Assembly: GCF_014764365.1 (NCBI RefSeq)
Contig: NZ_CP061718.1
Coordinates: 558,001-622,000 of the forward strand
Origin: Roseococcus microcysteis
GTDB taxonomy: Bacteria > Pseudomonadota > Alphaproteobacteria > Acetobacterales > Acetobacteraceae
Length of the DNA stretch: 64,000 bases
Direction of reading: 5' to 3'
Positions 27,473-36,464 of the stretch are shown one piece after another. The notes beneath the pieces were generated by a model that was not told where the DNA came from, did not search any database, and was given only the letters and a program-made list of their open reading frames with translations. A program made the position numbers and the translations under genes. Every line of letters starts with the position of its first letter. Position 1 is the first letter of the stretch.

Positions 27473-28428
27473 TCCGCCGCCTGTTGCGTGGCACCGGGCA
27501 GCGTGGTCTGCACCGCGATCCCCAGCATCAATCCGATATTCTGCACCGCCGCGCCCGAGGCGCCCTTGCCGAGGTTGTCGTAACGGGCCGTCAGCACCGC
27601 CTGGCCGCGCTTGGCATTGCCATGCACGCGCAGCTCGATGCCATTGGTGTTGTTCAGCGCCTGGGGTTCGAGCTTGGCGCCCGGCTCGGCCGGGACCACG
27701 CGCACATGCTCGGCGCCGGCATAGCGGGCGCGCAGCGCCTCCTCCAGCGCGGCCGGGTCCGGATTGCCGGGCAGCAGGTCGAGGTGCAGCGGGATGCTGT
27801 CGATCATGCCCTGGCGGAAATCCCCGACCGAGGGCACGAAGATGGGCCGGCGCGTCAGCCCGGCATGGAGCTGCAGCTCGGCCACATGCTTGTGCTCCAG
27901 CGTGAGGCCGTAGAGTTCGAAATCGGGCGCGGTGCGGGCCTCATAGGCCGCGATCATGGCGTTGCCGCCGCCGGAATAGCCCGAGACGGCGTTCACGCTG
28001 ATGGGGAAGTCGGCCGGGATCAGCCCGGCCTCGACCAGGGGCCGCAGCAGCAGGATGGCGCCGGTGGGATAGCAGCCGGGGTTGGAGACGCGCGCGGCGG
28101 CGGCGATGCGGGCCGGCTGCTCGGGCGAGAGTTCGGCCAGGCCGTATTCCCAGTCGGCGGCAACGCGGTGGGCGGTGCTGGCGTCCAGCAGCTTGGGCGC
28201 GCGCTCGCCCAGCGAGGCGGCCAGCGCAGCACTCTCCCGCGCCGCGTCATCGGGCAGGCAGAGGACCACCAGGTCCACCTCCTCCATCATGGCGCGGCGG
28301 GCCTCGGGGTCCTTGCGGCGCTCGGGCGCGATGGAACGGACCGTGACATTGGACAGCAGTTCCAGGCGCTGGCGGATTTGCAGCCCGGTGGTGCCGGCCT
28401 CGCCGTCAATGAAGATGCTGGGGGTCAT
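27469..28428 (-). CDS. argC: N-acetyl-gamma-glutamyl-phosphate reductase (type 2)
   Basis: NADPH-dependent reduction of N-acetylglutamyl-5-phosphate in arginine synthesis. The protein opens with IFIDGEAGTTGLQIRQRLEL, typical of the short type 2 enzymes, and has the catalytic Cys in VSNPGCYPTGAI and the segment GYSGGGNAMIAAYE. The 319-aa size fits. GAGGAA lies before the ATG. It is followed by a coupled gamma-CA gene and two lipoprotein genes on the minus strand, and is separated from rpsI by a terminator. Confidence 0.95.
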   Translation of the reverse strand: MTPSIFIDGEAGTTGLQIRQRLELLSNVTVRSIAPERRKDPEARRAMMEEVDLVVLCLPDDAARESAALAASLGERAPKLLDASTAHRVAADWEYGLAELSPEQPARIAAAARVSNPGCYPTGAILLLRPLVEAGLIPADFPISVNAVSGYSGGGNAMIAAYEARTAPDFELYGLTLEHKHVAELQLHAGLTRRPIFVPSVGDFRQGMIDSIPLHLDLLPGNPDPAALEEALRARYAGAEHVRVVPAEPGAKLEPQALNNTNGIELRVHGNAKRGQAVLTARYDNLGKGASGAAVQNIGLMLGIAVQTTLPGATQQAAE

Positions 28429-28472
28429 GGGGCTTTCCTCTGCGCCAAGTCTGGACCGGAAGGGGCGAATAA

Positions 28473-28506
28473 GAAAGGGGCGGACCCTGGTGGGCCCGCC
28501 CCTTTC
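28473..28506 (-). terminator. Rho-independent terminator of the rplM-rpsI operon
   Basis: GAAAGGGGCGG (28473-28483) is a perfect 11-bp inverted repeat of CCGCCCCTTTC (28496-28506) with a 12-base loop. On the minus strand the stem is followed by TTATTCG. It lies about 50 bases past the rpsI stop and about 45 bases before the argC start. Confidence 0.8.
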
Positions 28507-28554
28507 GGAAGGTATGACAGCCGTTCGGGCCGGCGCTGACGCCGGGCCCGGCGG

Positions 28555-29055
28555 TCAGCGCTTGCTGAACTGGAAGGAACGTCGCGCCTTCATCTTGCCG
28601 TACTTCTTGCGCTCGACCGCACGCGGGTCGCGCGTCAGGAAGCCGGCCTTCTTCAGGATGCCGCGCAGTTCCGGCTCATAGTTGGTCAGCGCGCGGGAGA
28701 TGCCGTGGCGCACCGCGCCGGCCTGGCCCGAGAGACCGCCGCCCACCACCGTCGCGATGACGTCGAAGGTCTGGTAGCGGTCGGCCACCAGGAAGGGCTG
28801 GGTGATCAGCATCCGCAGCACCGGGCGCGCGAAATACTTCGACGCCGGCTTGTCGTTGATGGTGATGACGCCCTTGCCCGGCTTGATCCAGACGCGCGCC
28901 ACGCTCTCCTTGCGGGAGCCGGTGGCATAGGCGCGGCCCTGGGCGTCACGCTTCGGCTCGCGCTTCACGGCCTCGGCGGCGCCTTCGGCGGCCGGGGTGC
29001 CCTGGACGAGGCTCTTGAGGTCGGCGAGGGAATTCGCCGTGGTCTGCTCGCTCAT
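28555..29055 (-). CDS. rpsI: 30S ribosomal protein S9
   Basis: Small-subunit protein whose C-terminal tail reaches the P-site tRNA. The conserved core begins [20 protein letters not shown] and includes [19 protein letters not shown] and [20 protein letters not shown], ending FQFSKR as in all S9 proteins. A roughly 40-residue acidic/Gln-rich N-terminal extension is common in alphaproteobacteria, giving 166 aa. It lies five bases after rplM and forms the universal L13-S9 operon. Confidence 0.97.
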   Translation of the reverse strand: MSEQTTANSLADLKSLVQGTPAAEGAAEAVKREPKRDAQGRAYATGSRKESVARVWIKPGKGVITINDKPASKYFARPVLRMLITQPFLVADRYQTFDVIATVVGGGLSGQAGAVRHGISRALTNYEPELRGILKKAGFLTRDPRAVERKKYGKMKARRSFQFSKR

Positions 29056-29060
29056 CTGGG

Positions 29061-29546
29061 TCAGGCCTTCTGCGCGCCAGGCGCGACATTCTTGCGGTTC
29101 ATGGCCGCGACATCGAGGGCCACGGGCGACTGGCCGGCATGGGGATGCTCGGTGCCGGCGTAGATGTGCAGGTTCTTCATCTGCTTCCGGCCGAGCGGAC
29201 CACGGGTGATCATGCGCTCCACGGCCTTCTCGACCACGCGCTCGGGGTAGCGGCTTTCGAGGCGCTGGCGCAGGCTGCGGCCCTTCACGCCACCGGCATA
29301 GCCGGTGTGCCAGTAGAAGAATTCCTGCTCGGCCTTGTTGCCGGTCAGCCGCACCTTGTCGGCATTGATGATGACGACATGGTCGCCACAATCCACATGC
29401 GGGGTGAATTGCGGCTTGTGCTTGCCGCGAAGCCGGTTGGCGACGATGGACGCGAGGCGGCCGAGAATGAGGCCGTCGGCGTCAATCACCCACCAGCCCT
29501 TCTGGACCTCCGCCGGCTTCAGCGAGCGGGTCTGTGTGCTGAGCAT
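29061..29546 (-). CDS. rplM: 50S ribosomal protein L13
   Basis: Early-assembly 23S rRNA-binding protein. Diagnostic segments are [38 protein letters not shown], and [20 protein letters not shown] followed by [10 protein letters not shown]. The 161-aa protein is normal for the class. On the minus strand a CTTGAC element (29601-29606) lies upstream at a promoter-like distance, but its -10 partner is poor, so I do not call a promoter. It heads the rplM-rpsI operon. Confidence 0.97.
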   Translation of the reverse strand: MLSTQTRSLKPAEVQKGWWVIDADGLILGRLASIVANRLRGKHKPQFTPHVDCGDHVVIINADKVRLTGNKAEQEFFYWHTGYAGGVKGRSLRQRLESRYPERVVEKAVERMITRGPLGRKQMKNLHIYAGTEHPHAGQSPVALDVAAMNRKNVAPGAQKA

Positions 29547-29727
29547 GATCTACCCTGGAATTGAAAAACCGACGCTCATGTGCCCCAGGTGGCGCGCGAG
29601 GTCAAGCGCGGACTGGGTTTTTCGTGCGTGGTATCATCATACCGGATTGCGCGGCAATTTCTTGCTTTTCCCCCGCCCGGCTTGGCAGGCTGCGTCACAA
29701 CCAGAAGAATCCCTGGAGGAAACACGC

Positions 29728-30687
29728 ATGTCCATCACCCGCCGCGCGGCGCTCGCCGCGCCACTGCTCGCGGCCCCCTTCATCCCGGCCCGCGCGCAGT
29801 CGGGCGTCACTTCCGTCGTCATTCCCTATGCGGCGGGCGGCGCCTCGGACGTGGTGGGGCGCATCGTGACCGAGGGCCTGGCGCAACGCCTGGGCGGCAC
29901 CTTCATCATGGACCACAAGCCCGGCGCCTCCACCACCATCGCCGCCCGGCACGTGGCCCGCGCCCAGCCCGATGGGCGCACCCTGCTGCTGGCCACCGTG
30001 GTCACCATGGCCATGGCGCCGCTCGCCATCCGCGAGCCCGGCTATGACCCGGTGCGCGACTTCACGCACATGACCGCGGTCTGCACCACCGAGGCCTGGC
30101 TGGTGGCGAATGAGCGCTGGGGCAGCCTGGAAGCGCTTTTCGCCGCCGCCCGCCAGCGCCCGGGCCAGCTCAGCTACGCGAGCTGGGGTGTGGGGACCAC
30201 GGCCCACCTGCCCATGGTCGAGCTGACGGCGCGGGCGGGGGTCGAGATGCTGCACGTGCCCTTCAACGGCGCCCCTGCGGCGCTGACCGAAGTGATCTCC
30301 GGCCGGGTGGACTGCATGATCGTCCTGGTCGCGGCCTCGCGCGGGCAGGTGGAGGCGGGACGGGTGCGCGTGCTGGGCGCGGCCAACAAGGAGCGCATCG
30401 CGGCCTATCCCGACATCCCGACCGTCGCCGAACAGGGCTTCGCGGGCTTTGGCGGGGGCGCCTGGTATTCGCTGCACGGCCCGCGCGGCATGCAGCCCGA
30501 GCAGGCGCGCCGGATCACCCAGGCCGCGATCGAGAGCTTCAGCACGCCGGAGGCCATCGCCTTCATGCGAAGCCGCGGCCTCGCCCCCGACGAGTTCGGC
30601 ACGGAGGCGCTGGTCGCCCGCATCCCGCGCGAGCTGGAGCAGAACCGCGAATTGATGAGCCGCGCGGGCATCACCCCCGGCGCCTGA
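29728..30687 (+). CDS. Bug-family (TTT) periplasmic substrate-binding protein
   Basis: Extracytoplasmic binding protein of the tripartite tricarboxylate transporter type. GGAGG precedes ATG 29728; a signal peptide (MSITRRAALAAPLLAAPFIP, cleaved after ARA) with a twin-arginine-like start is followed by VVIPYAAGGASDVVGRIV, DHKPGASTTIAARHVARAQP and LSYASWGVGTTAHL, the family signatures. No TctA/TctB membrane partner is near, as is usual for these expanded orphan proteins. The ligand is probably a carboxylate, but unknown. A VOC protein and an IlvD/Edd dehydratase follow. Confidence 0.9.
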   Translation: MSITRRAALAAPLLAAPFIPARAQSGVTSVVIPYAAGGASDVVGRIVTEGLAQRLGGTFIMDHKPGASTTIAARHVARAQPDGRTLLLATVVTMAMAPLAIREPGYDPVRDFTHMTAVCTTEAWLVANERWGSLEALFAAARQRPGQLSYASWGVGTTAHLPMVELTARAGVEMLHVPFNGAPAALTEVISGRVDCMIVLVAASRGQVEAGRVRVLGAANKERIAAYPDIPTVAEQGFAGFGGGAWYSLHGPRGMQPEQARRITQAAIESFSTPEAIAFMRSRGLAPDEFGTEALVARIPRELEQNRELMSRAGITPGA

Positions 30688-30753
30688 CCTTCGCAAGACG
30701 CGCCAGGCCATGCGGCGTTACACCTGCGGGACACCACCCAAGGGAGATGCCGC

Positions 30754-31146
30754 ATGTTCAGCCACGTCACCTTCGGCACCAATGACCTCGCGCGGGCCGC
30801 CGCCTTCTACGATCCGCTGATGACGCGCCTGGGCTTCCGGCGCATCGACAGCGACCCCGCCCATGGCCTCATTGGCTATGGCACCCACCCCGAGGCCACG
30901 CCGCAATTCTACCTGATGAAGCCCTTCAACGGCGAAGCGGCGACCATCGGCAATGGCGCCATGGCCGCCTTCGAGGCGCAGGACCGCGCGACGGTGGATG
31001 CATTCCACCGCATCGCCCTCGAACAGGGCGGGCATTGCGAGGGGCCCCCGGGGCTTCGCCCGCACTACCATCCCGACTACTACGGGACCTATGTCCGCGA
31101 CGCGGACGGGAACAAGCTGTGCTGCGTGTGCCACCGCCCCGCCTGA
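30754..31146 (+). CDS. VOC-superfamily (glyoxalase-like) protein
   Basis: A 130-aa vicinal-oxygen-chelate fold protein. It begins MFSHVTFGTNDLARAAAFYD with the first metal-ligand His at residue 4, and ends YYGTYVRDADGNKLCCVCH with the DADGN turn typical of the second half. GGGAG precedes the ATG. Relatives include glyoxalases, dioxygenases and fosfomycin enzymes, so the reaction is open. It sits between a Bug gene and a sugar-acid type dehydratase in the same direction. Confidence 0.85.
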   Translation: MFSHVTFGTNDLARAAAFYDPLMTRLGFRRIDSDPAHGLIGYGTHPEATPQFYLMKPFNGEAATIGNGAMAAFEAQDRATVDAFHRIALEQGGHCEGPPGLRPHYHPDYYGTYVRDADGNKLCCVCHRPA

Positions 31147-31159
31147 GGGGCATGAGGGA

Positions 31160-32863
31160 ATGACCATGGAAGAGAAGAAGGGGCTGGCCCGGAACGCGGC
31201 CAATTACGGAGACCGGGAATTCGCGCTGTATCTGCGCCGCTCCTTCGCCAAGTCCATGGGCTATTCACGCGACGCGCTGGCGCGGCCGGTGGTGGGGATC
31301 GCCGACACGGGCAGCGACCTCAACAATTGCCACCGCACCGCCCCCGAGCTCATCGAGGCGGTGAAGCGCGGCGTGCTGATGGCGGGCGGGCTGCCGATGA
31401 GCTTTCCCACCGTCAGCCTGTGCGAGCCCTATCTGAACCCCTGTTCCATGCACTACCGCAACCTCATGGCGCTCGACACCGAGGCGATGATCTCGGCCCA
31501 GCCCATGGATGCGGTGGTGCTGGTGGGCGGCTGCGACAAGACGGTGCCGGCCCAGCTCATGGCCGCGGCCAGCGCGGGCGTGCCGGCCGTGCAGCTCGTC
31601 ACGGGGCCGATGAGCGCCAACCGTTTCCAGGGCGAGCGCCTGGCCGCCTGCACCGATTGCCGCCGCTACTGGGCCCGCTACCGCGCGGGCGAGGTGGATG
31701 AGGCGCGCATCGAGGAGGTGGAGGGCGCGCTCGCCACCACCGCCGGCACCTGCGGCGTGATGGGCACGGCCAGCACCATGGCCTGCATCGCCGCCGTGTT
31801 GGGCTTCATGCCGCTGGAGGGGGCCAGCATCCCGGCCGTCCATGCCGACCGGCTGCGCATCGCGGAGGAGGCGGGCGCCCAGGCCGTGCGGCTGATCCAC
31901 AAGCCCGTGGCGCCCACGGCGCTGCTGACGCCGCAATCCATCGAGAACGCGCTGCGCGTCCTGCTGGCGCTGGGCGGGTCCACCAATGCGCTGGTGCATC
32001 TGGCGGCCATCGCGGGCCGGGCGGGGGTGGCCATCGACTACCACCGGCTGAACGAACTCTCCGACACCACGCCCGTGCTGGTGGACCTGAAGCCCACCGG
32101 CGAGGGCTACATGGAGGATTTCCACTTCGCCGGCGGCATGAAGGCGCTGCTGCACGAGCTGCGTGACCTGCTGCACCTGGATTGCCCCGACCTCGACGGT
32201 GTCACGCTGGGCGAGCGGCTGGGCGCGGGCCCGGCCTATGTGGACCGCACCTACATCAAGGCGCGGGAGAACCCGGTCTCGCCGGTGGGCGGGCTGGTGG
32301 CATTGCACGGTTCGCTGGCGCCGGAGGGGGCCATCCTGAAGCGTTCCGCCGCCACCCCTGCCCTCTTCGAGACCGAGGCGCGCTGCCTGGTCTTCGACGG
32401 GCTGGAGGATCTGGCGGCCCGCATCGACGACCCCGCGCTGGACGTGGAGCCGGGCGACATCATGATCCTGAAGGGCGCCGGGCCGCTGTCCAGCGCCGGC
32501 ATGCCCGAGGCCGGCTACCTGCCCATCCCGAAGAAGCTGGCCCGACAGGGCGTGAAGGACATGGTGCGGATGAGCGATTGCCGCATGTCCGGGACCGCCT
32601 TCGGCACGGTGGTGCTGCACATCGCGCCCGAGGCGGTGGCTGGCGGGCCGCTCGCGCTGGTGGAAACCGGCGACCGCGTGCGGCTTTCGGTGGAGAAGCG
32701 CAGCCTCGACCTGCTGGTGGACGAGGCGACGCTGGCCGCCCGCCGCGCCCGCTGGACCCCGCCCAAGGTGCCGAAGCGCGGCTGGGACGCGCTGGTGCGG
32801 CGCGAGGTGACCCAGGCGCCGCAGGGGGCCGATCTGCGCTTCCTGCTGCCGGAGGGGCAATAG
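31160..32863 (+). CDS. IlvD/Edd-family iron-sulfur dehydratase
   Basis: Dehydratase of the dihydroxy-acid/phosphogluconate/sugar-acid group, eliminating water via an Fe-S cluster. Candidate cluster cysteines are in LVGGCDKTVPAQ and TAGTCGVMGTAS, with the lead segment RPVVGIADTGSDLNNCHRTA. The C-terminal part has KGAGPLSSAGMPEAGY and MSDCRMSGTAFGTVVLHIAP. At about 567 aa it fits sugar-acid dehydratases (arabonate, xylonate) as well as IlvD. ATG 31166 fits the GAGGGA ribosome site better than ATG 31160. Context with Bug and VOC genes favours sugar-acid or aldonate catabolism. Confidence 0.88.
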   Translation: MTMEEKKGLARNAANYGDREFALYLRRSFAKSMGYSRDALARPVVGIADTGSDLNNCHRTAPELIEAVKRGVLMAGGLPMSFPTVSLCEPYLNPCSMHYRNLMALDTEAMISAQPMDAVVLVGGCDKTVPAQLMAAASAGVPAVQLVTGPMSANRFQGERLAACTDCRRYWARYRAGEVDEARIEEVEGALATTAGTCGVMGTASTMACIAAVLGFMPLEGASIPAVHADRLRIAEEAGAQAVRLIHKPVAPTALLTPQSIENALRVLLALGGSTNALVHLAAIAGRAGVAIDYHRLNELSDTTPVLVDLKPTGEGYMEDFHFAGGMKALLHELRDLLHLDCPDLDGVTLGERLGAGPAYVDRTYIKARENPVSPVGGLVALHGSLAPEGAILKRSAATPALFETEARCLVFDGLEDLAARIDDPALDVEPGDIMILKGAGPLSSAGMPEAGYLPIPKKLARQGVKDMVRMSDCRMSGTAFGTVVLHIAPEAVAGGPLALVETGDRVRLSVEKRSLDLLVDEATLAARRARWTPPKVPKRGWDALVRREVTQAPQGADLRFLLPEGQ

Positions 32864-33027
32864 CGCGCCTCCGCTTCGGGGCGCTGAGCCACGGCGAAAC
32901 CGCGTGCGACGCATGTCGCGCGCGCTGTAGCCGGCAACCAAGGGCCAGGGTTAGGCTTTCCTTCAGGTGACGGGCTGCCGACTCCATCCGGGGTCGCAGA
33001 ACGGCCCGCGCCCGGAGGAAAATTGCC

Positions 33028-33357
33028 ATGTCGCGGCACCTGTTCGCGGCCGTACTGCTGCCATGCCTGGCGGCGGCGCCGGCCCATGCCGACCCGTTCC
33101 AGCCCTGCACCGTGACACTGTTCACGGCCCAGCCCCGCAGCGGCGAGGAGGCGCTGACCGAGGCGCGCCGTCAGATCGCCGCCCATCGCTGCGCCCCCGG
33201 CGACCCGCTGGTGGTGGTGGGCACGGGGTTCCAGCCCATGCTGCTCGCCGCCTCCTTGTGCCGGCGCGGGGCCTCGGTGCAAATCAGCGACATGCCCGAC
33301 ACCGAGGACCACACCCGCCAGGTGGATTGCGAACTGCCCGCACGGAGCACCCGCTGA
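33028..33357 (+). CDS. Small secreted protein, unknown function
   Basis: A 109-aa protein with a signal peptide, MSRHLFAAVLLPCLAAAPAHA, cleaved before DPFQPC. The mature part has several cysteines (FQPCTVTLF, HRCAPGD, SLCRRGA, VDCELPA), consistent with disulfides in the periplasm. CGGAGGAAA lies ahead of the ATG. No family recognised. Its 3' end overlaps the start region of the next gene in another frame. Confidence 0.65.
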   Translation: MSRHLFAAVLLPCLAAAPAHADPFQPCTVTLFTAQPRSGEEALTEARRQIAAHRCAPGDPLVVVGTGFQPMLLAASLCRRGASVQISDMPDTEDHTRQVDCELPARSTR

Positions 33358-34184
33358 CGCTCGCCCTCATCGGGGCCAGCGGGCGGTCGGGGCGGGCGCT
33401 GGCCGCCGCCCTGCGCGAAGCGGGCCTGCCCTTCCGGCCCGTGCTGCGCGACGCCCTGAAGTGGACGGGGCCGGAGACGCCCGCCCTCGCGGACCTCACC
33501 GACCCGGTGGCATTGGCCGCCGCATTGGCGGGGGCGGAGGTGGTGGTCTCCACCGCCCATGCGCGCCACGCGCCCGCCATCCTGGCCGCGGCGCCCCCGG
33601 GGGCCGCCTTCATCCTGATGGGGTCCACCCGCCGCTTCTCGCGCTGGCCGGATGATCATGGGGATGGCGTGCGGGCGGGCGAGGCGGCCTTCCTCGCCTC
33701 CGGCCGGCCTGGCGTCATGCTGCACCCCACCATGATCTATGGCGCGGAGGGCGAGGACAATGTGCAGCGCCTGGCCGCCCTGATGCGCCGCCTGCCCGTG
33801 CTGCCCCTGCCGCAGGGCGGGCGGGCGCTGGTGCAGCCCATCCATCAGGGGGATGTCACCGCCTGCCTGCTGGCGGCCATAGGGCGCGCGCGCGGCCTGG
33901 CGGGCGCGCTGGTCATCGCGGGGCCCGAAGCGCTGCCCTATCGCGAATTCTGCGCCGCCGTGGCCCGCGCGGCGGGAATGGCACCCCGCCCTGTCTTGCC
34001 CATCCCGGCCTCGGCGCTGATGGCCTTCGCCCCCCTCACCCGCGCCCTGCCCTTCCTGCCCCGCATCGGCCGCGACGAAATCCGCCGCCTGACCGAGGAC
34101 AAGGCCTTCGACATCGCGCCGATGCGCGCCACACTGGGCATTGCGCCACGCCCCCTTGCCGCCGGGCTCAAACAGACGTTTTGA
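33327..34184 (+). CDS. NAD(P)-binding (atypical SDR/NmrA-like) protein
   Basis: Rossmann-fold protein, about 285 aa. The cofactor loop LALIGASGRSGRALAAAL lies near the N-terminus, followed by VVVSTAHARHAPAILAAAPP, the segment FILMGSTRRFSRWP, and HPTMIYGAEGEDNVQRL, resembling extended/atypical SDRs such as NAD-dependent epimerases. The start is uncertain: TTG 33327 is chosen because no ATG fits; CTG 33354 after GGAG is possible. It overlaps the secreted-protein gene by 31 bases and runs into the M20 gene. Substrate unknown. Confidence 0.75.
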   Translation: MRTARTEHPLTLALIGASGRSGRALAAALREAGLPFRPVLRDALKWTGPETPALADLTDPVALAAALAGAEVVVSTAHARHAPAILAAAPPGAAFILMGSTRRFSRWPDDHGDGVRAGEAAFLASGRPGVMLHPTMIYGAEGEDNVQRLAALMRRLPVLPLPQGGRALVQPIHQGDVTACLLAAIGRARGLAGALVIAGPEALPYREFCAAVARAAGMAPRPVLPIPASALMAFAPLTRALPFLPRIGRDEIRRLTEDKAFDIAPMRATLGIAPRPLAAGLKQTF

Positions 34185-34210
34185 TGGGGCAAAGTCGGAG
34201 TCTCCGCCCC

Positions 34211-35389
34211 ATGCCCGTCCTCAACCGCATCGCCGAGTTCCACCCCGAGATGACGGAGTGGCGCCAGGATTTCCACCGCCACCCCGAGCTCGGCTTCGAG
34301 GAGGTCCGCACCAGCGGCATCGTGGCCAGCAAGCTGCGGGAGTTCGGCTGCGACGAGGTCATCACCGGTATCGCCAAGACCGGCGTGGTGGGCGTGATCC
34401 ATGGCGCGAAGGGCAAGGGCGGCCGCGCCATCGGTCTGCGCGCCGATATGGACGCCCTGCCCATCCATGAGGCGACGGGCTTGCCCCACGCCTCCACCAT
34501 CCCCGGCAAGATGCACGCCTGCGGCCATGACGGGCACACGGCCATGCTGCTGGGCGCCGCCAAATACCTGGCCGAGACCCGCAACTTCGACGGCACCGTC
34601 TATGTCATCTTCCAGCCGGCGGAAGAGGGTGGCGGAGGGGGCGGCGTGATGGTCGAGGAAGGCCTCTTCACACGCTTCCCGATGGAGCGCGTCTTCGGCC
34701 TGCACAACTGGCCGGGCGCCCCCGCGGGCAGCTTCCTCTGGCGCGAAGGTCCGGTCATGGCGGCCGTGGCGGGGCTGGAGATCACCGTCACGGGCAAGGG
34801 TGGGCATGGCGCCCTCCCCTTCCAGACGGTGGACCCCATCGTGGCGTCCGCCGCCATCATCCAGGCCTTGCAGACCATCGTGGCGCGCAACATGGACGCG
34901 GCCGATGCGGGCGTCATCACCATCGGCAGCATCCACGCGGGTGAGGCCGGCAACGTCATCCCCGAGGTGGTGAAGATGACGGGCACCGCCCGCTGGTTCC
35001 TCCCCGAGGTGGGCGACCTGCTGGAGCGCCGCTTCAAGGAGATCGTGACCGGCGTGGCCGCCAGCCTCGGCGCCACGGCGGAGCCCGTCTTCCGCCGCGC
35101 CTACCCGGCCACGATCAACGAGGGCGACAGCACGCGCCTCGCCGTCCGCGCCGCCGAGACCATCGCGGGTGCCGCCGCCGTCCAGCACATGGACAAGCCC
35201 ACCATGGGCGCGGAGGACTTCGCCTTCATGCTGGAGGCCAAGGCCGGCAGCTACCTCATGCTGGGCGGCGGGCGCGGGGCCAATGACGCCTCGGTCCACC
35301 ACCCCATGTATGACTTCAACGACGAGATCCTTCCCATCGGCGCCTCCTGGTGGTCCACCCTCGCCGAGCAGCTGCTGCCCCGTGAGTGA
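34211..35389 (+). CDS. M20-family amidohydrolase (hippurate hydrolase-like)
   Basis: Zinc amidohydrolase of the M20D type (amidohydrolase/indole-acetyl-amino-acid hydrolase). It has DFHRHPELGFEE, GLRADMDALPIHE, the metal motif KMHACGHDGHTAMLLGAA with the characteristic Cys, QPAEEGGGGGG and a terminal GAEDFAFMLEAKAGSYLML. The 392-aa start at ATG 34211 follows GGAG by ten bases; earlier in-frame starts (34181, 34184) overlap the preceding gene. The acyl-amino-acid substrate cannot be named. Its stop overlaps the chromate-transporter start by eight bases. Confidence 0.88.
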   Translation: MPVLNRIAEFHPEMTEWRQDFHRHPELGFEEVRTSGIVASKLREFGCDEVITGIAKTGVVGVIHGAKGKGGRAIGLRADMDALPIHEATGLPHASTIPGKMHACGHDGHTAMLLGAAKYLAETRNFDGTVYVIFQPAEEGGGGGGVMVEEGLFTRFPMERVFGLHNWPGAPAGSFLWREGPVMAAVAGLEITVTGKGGHGALPFQTVDPIVASAAIIQALQTIVARNMDAADAGVITIGSIHAGEAGNVIPEVVKMTGTARWFLPEVGDLLERRFKEIVTGVAASLGATAEPVFRRAYPATINEGDSTRLAVRAAETIAGAAAVQHMDKPTMGAEDFAFMLEAKAGSYLMLGGGRGANDASVHHPMYDFNDEILPIGASWWSTLAEQLLPRE

Positions 35390-35942
35390 GACGCGGACCC
35401 CGACCCGGACGGAACTCTTCCTGGGCTATGCGAAGATGGGGCTGCTGGGCTTCGGCGGTGTCGCCGCCTGGTCGCGCCACGTCATCGTCGAGGAACGCCG
35501 CTGGCTGACCGAGCGCGAATACGCCGAAATCCTGGGTATGGGGCAGATCCTGCCCGGGCCCAATGTGGGCAATGCCTCGGTGATGATCGGGCGCCGCTTC
35601 CATGGGCTGGTGGGCGCGCTGCTGGCCACCTCGGGCCTCTATATCGGGCCGCTGACGGTGCTGATGGGCCTGGCCCTTCTCTATGACAACTTCGCCGAGG
35701 CGCCCGGCGTCGCCTCCTTCATGCATGGCATCGCCGCCGCGGCCGCCGGCATGGTGATCGCGACCGCGCTCAAGATGGGGCAGAATTTGCGCCCGCCGCC
35801 GGAACTCATCGCCATTGGCATCACGGCGCTGGTGGCGGCCGCCTTCCTGCGCCTGCCGCTGCTGCTGATCGTGTTCAGCCTGGCGCCCATCGGCATCTGG
35901 CTTTCCATCCGCCGGGCCTACCGGGAGGCGCCCGCGAAATGA
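35382..35942 (+). CDS. Chromate transporter (CHR) domain protein, first half
   Basis: A 186-aa membrane protein of the short-chain (SCHR) chromate transporter type, in which two single-domain proteins act together. It contains YAKMGLLGFGGVAAWSRHV, EYAEILGMGQILPGPNVGN and about five hydrophobic segments. The start is GTG 35382, overlapping the M20 stop by eight bases. Its stop overlaps the second half (ATGA). Function may be chromate efflux or sulfate-related anion transport; resistance has not been shown for most homologues. Confidence 0.85.
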   Translation: MSETRTPTRTELFLGYAKMGLLGFGGVAAWSRHVIVEERRWLTEREYAEILGMGQILPGPNVGNASVMIGRRFHGLVGALLATSGLYIGPLTVLMGLALLYDNFAEAPGVASFMHGIAAAAAGMVIATALKMGQNLRPPPELIAIGITALVAAAFLRLPLLLIVFSLAPIGIWLSIRRAYREAPAK

Positions 35943-36457
35943 GCCTGCTGCTGCAGATCTTCCTGGCCTTCGCCACCCTCTCCCTCGTGGCCGTGGGCGG
36001 CGCCACCGCCGTGCTGCCGGAGATGCACCGCCTGCTGGTGGTCGTCCATGGCTGGATGGATGACGCGACCTTCACCCAACTCTTCGCCCTGGCCCAGGCG
36101 GCACCCGGCCCAAACATCCTCGCCGCCTCGCTGATGGGGTGGAACATCGCGGGCCTGGGCGGCCTGGCCATGGCGACGCTGGGCATGCTGCTGCCGGCGG
36201 CGGTGCTGGCCTGGTATGTGGCCGGGGCCACCCACCGCCTGCGCGGGGCGCGCTGGCTCAAGCCCGCGCAGTTCGGCCTGGTGCCCATCGCCGTCGGCCT
36301 CATCGGCGCCTCGGGCATCACCCTCGCCCGCGCCGCCACGACCGGATGGCTGACCTGGGTGATCCTCGCCATCTCCTTCGTCTTCGTGTGGCGGACGAAA
36401 TACTCCCCCCTCTGGGTCCTCGCCGGCGGCGGCGCGCTGGGGGTGGCGCTGCTGTAG
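35939..36457 (+). CDS. Chromate transporter (CHR) domain protein, second half
   Basis: A 172-aa partner of the preceding gene, starting at ATG 35939 (ATGA overlap). It repeats the domain plan in a diverged form: FATLSLVAVGGATAVLPEM, TFTQLFALAQAAPGPNILA and about five transmembrane stretches. The two halves together resemble one long ChrA protein. The gene is followed by an inverted pair of repeats and the convergent aspartate dehydrogenase gene. Confidence 0.85.
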   Translation: MSLLLQIFLAFATLSLVAVGGATAVLPEMHRLLVVVHGWMDDATFTQLFALAQAAPGPNILAASLMGWNIAGLGGLAMATLGMLLPAAVLAWYVAGATHRLRGARWLKPAQFGLVPIAVGLIGASGITLARAATTGWLTWVILAISFVFVWRTKYSPLWVLAGGGALGVALL

Positions 36458-36464
36458 GGCGCGC

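Noticed and set aside
29577-29605. TTGACC-N17-CACATG as the rplM promoter
   Set aside because: The -35 is good, but the -10 matches TATAAT in only two positions.
29682-29710. TTGGCA-N17-AAGAAT upstream of the first Bug gene as a promoter
   Set aside because: The implied start would fall inside or past the GGAGG ribosome site of that gene.
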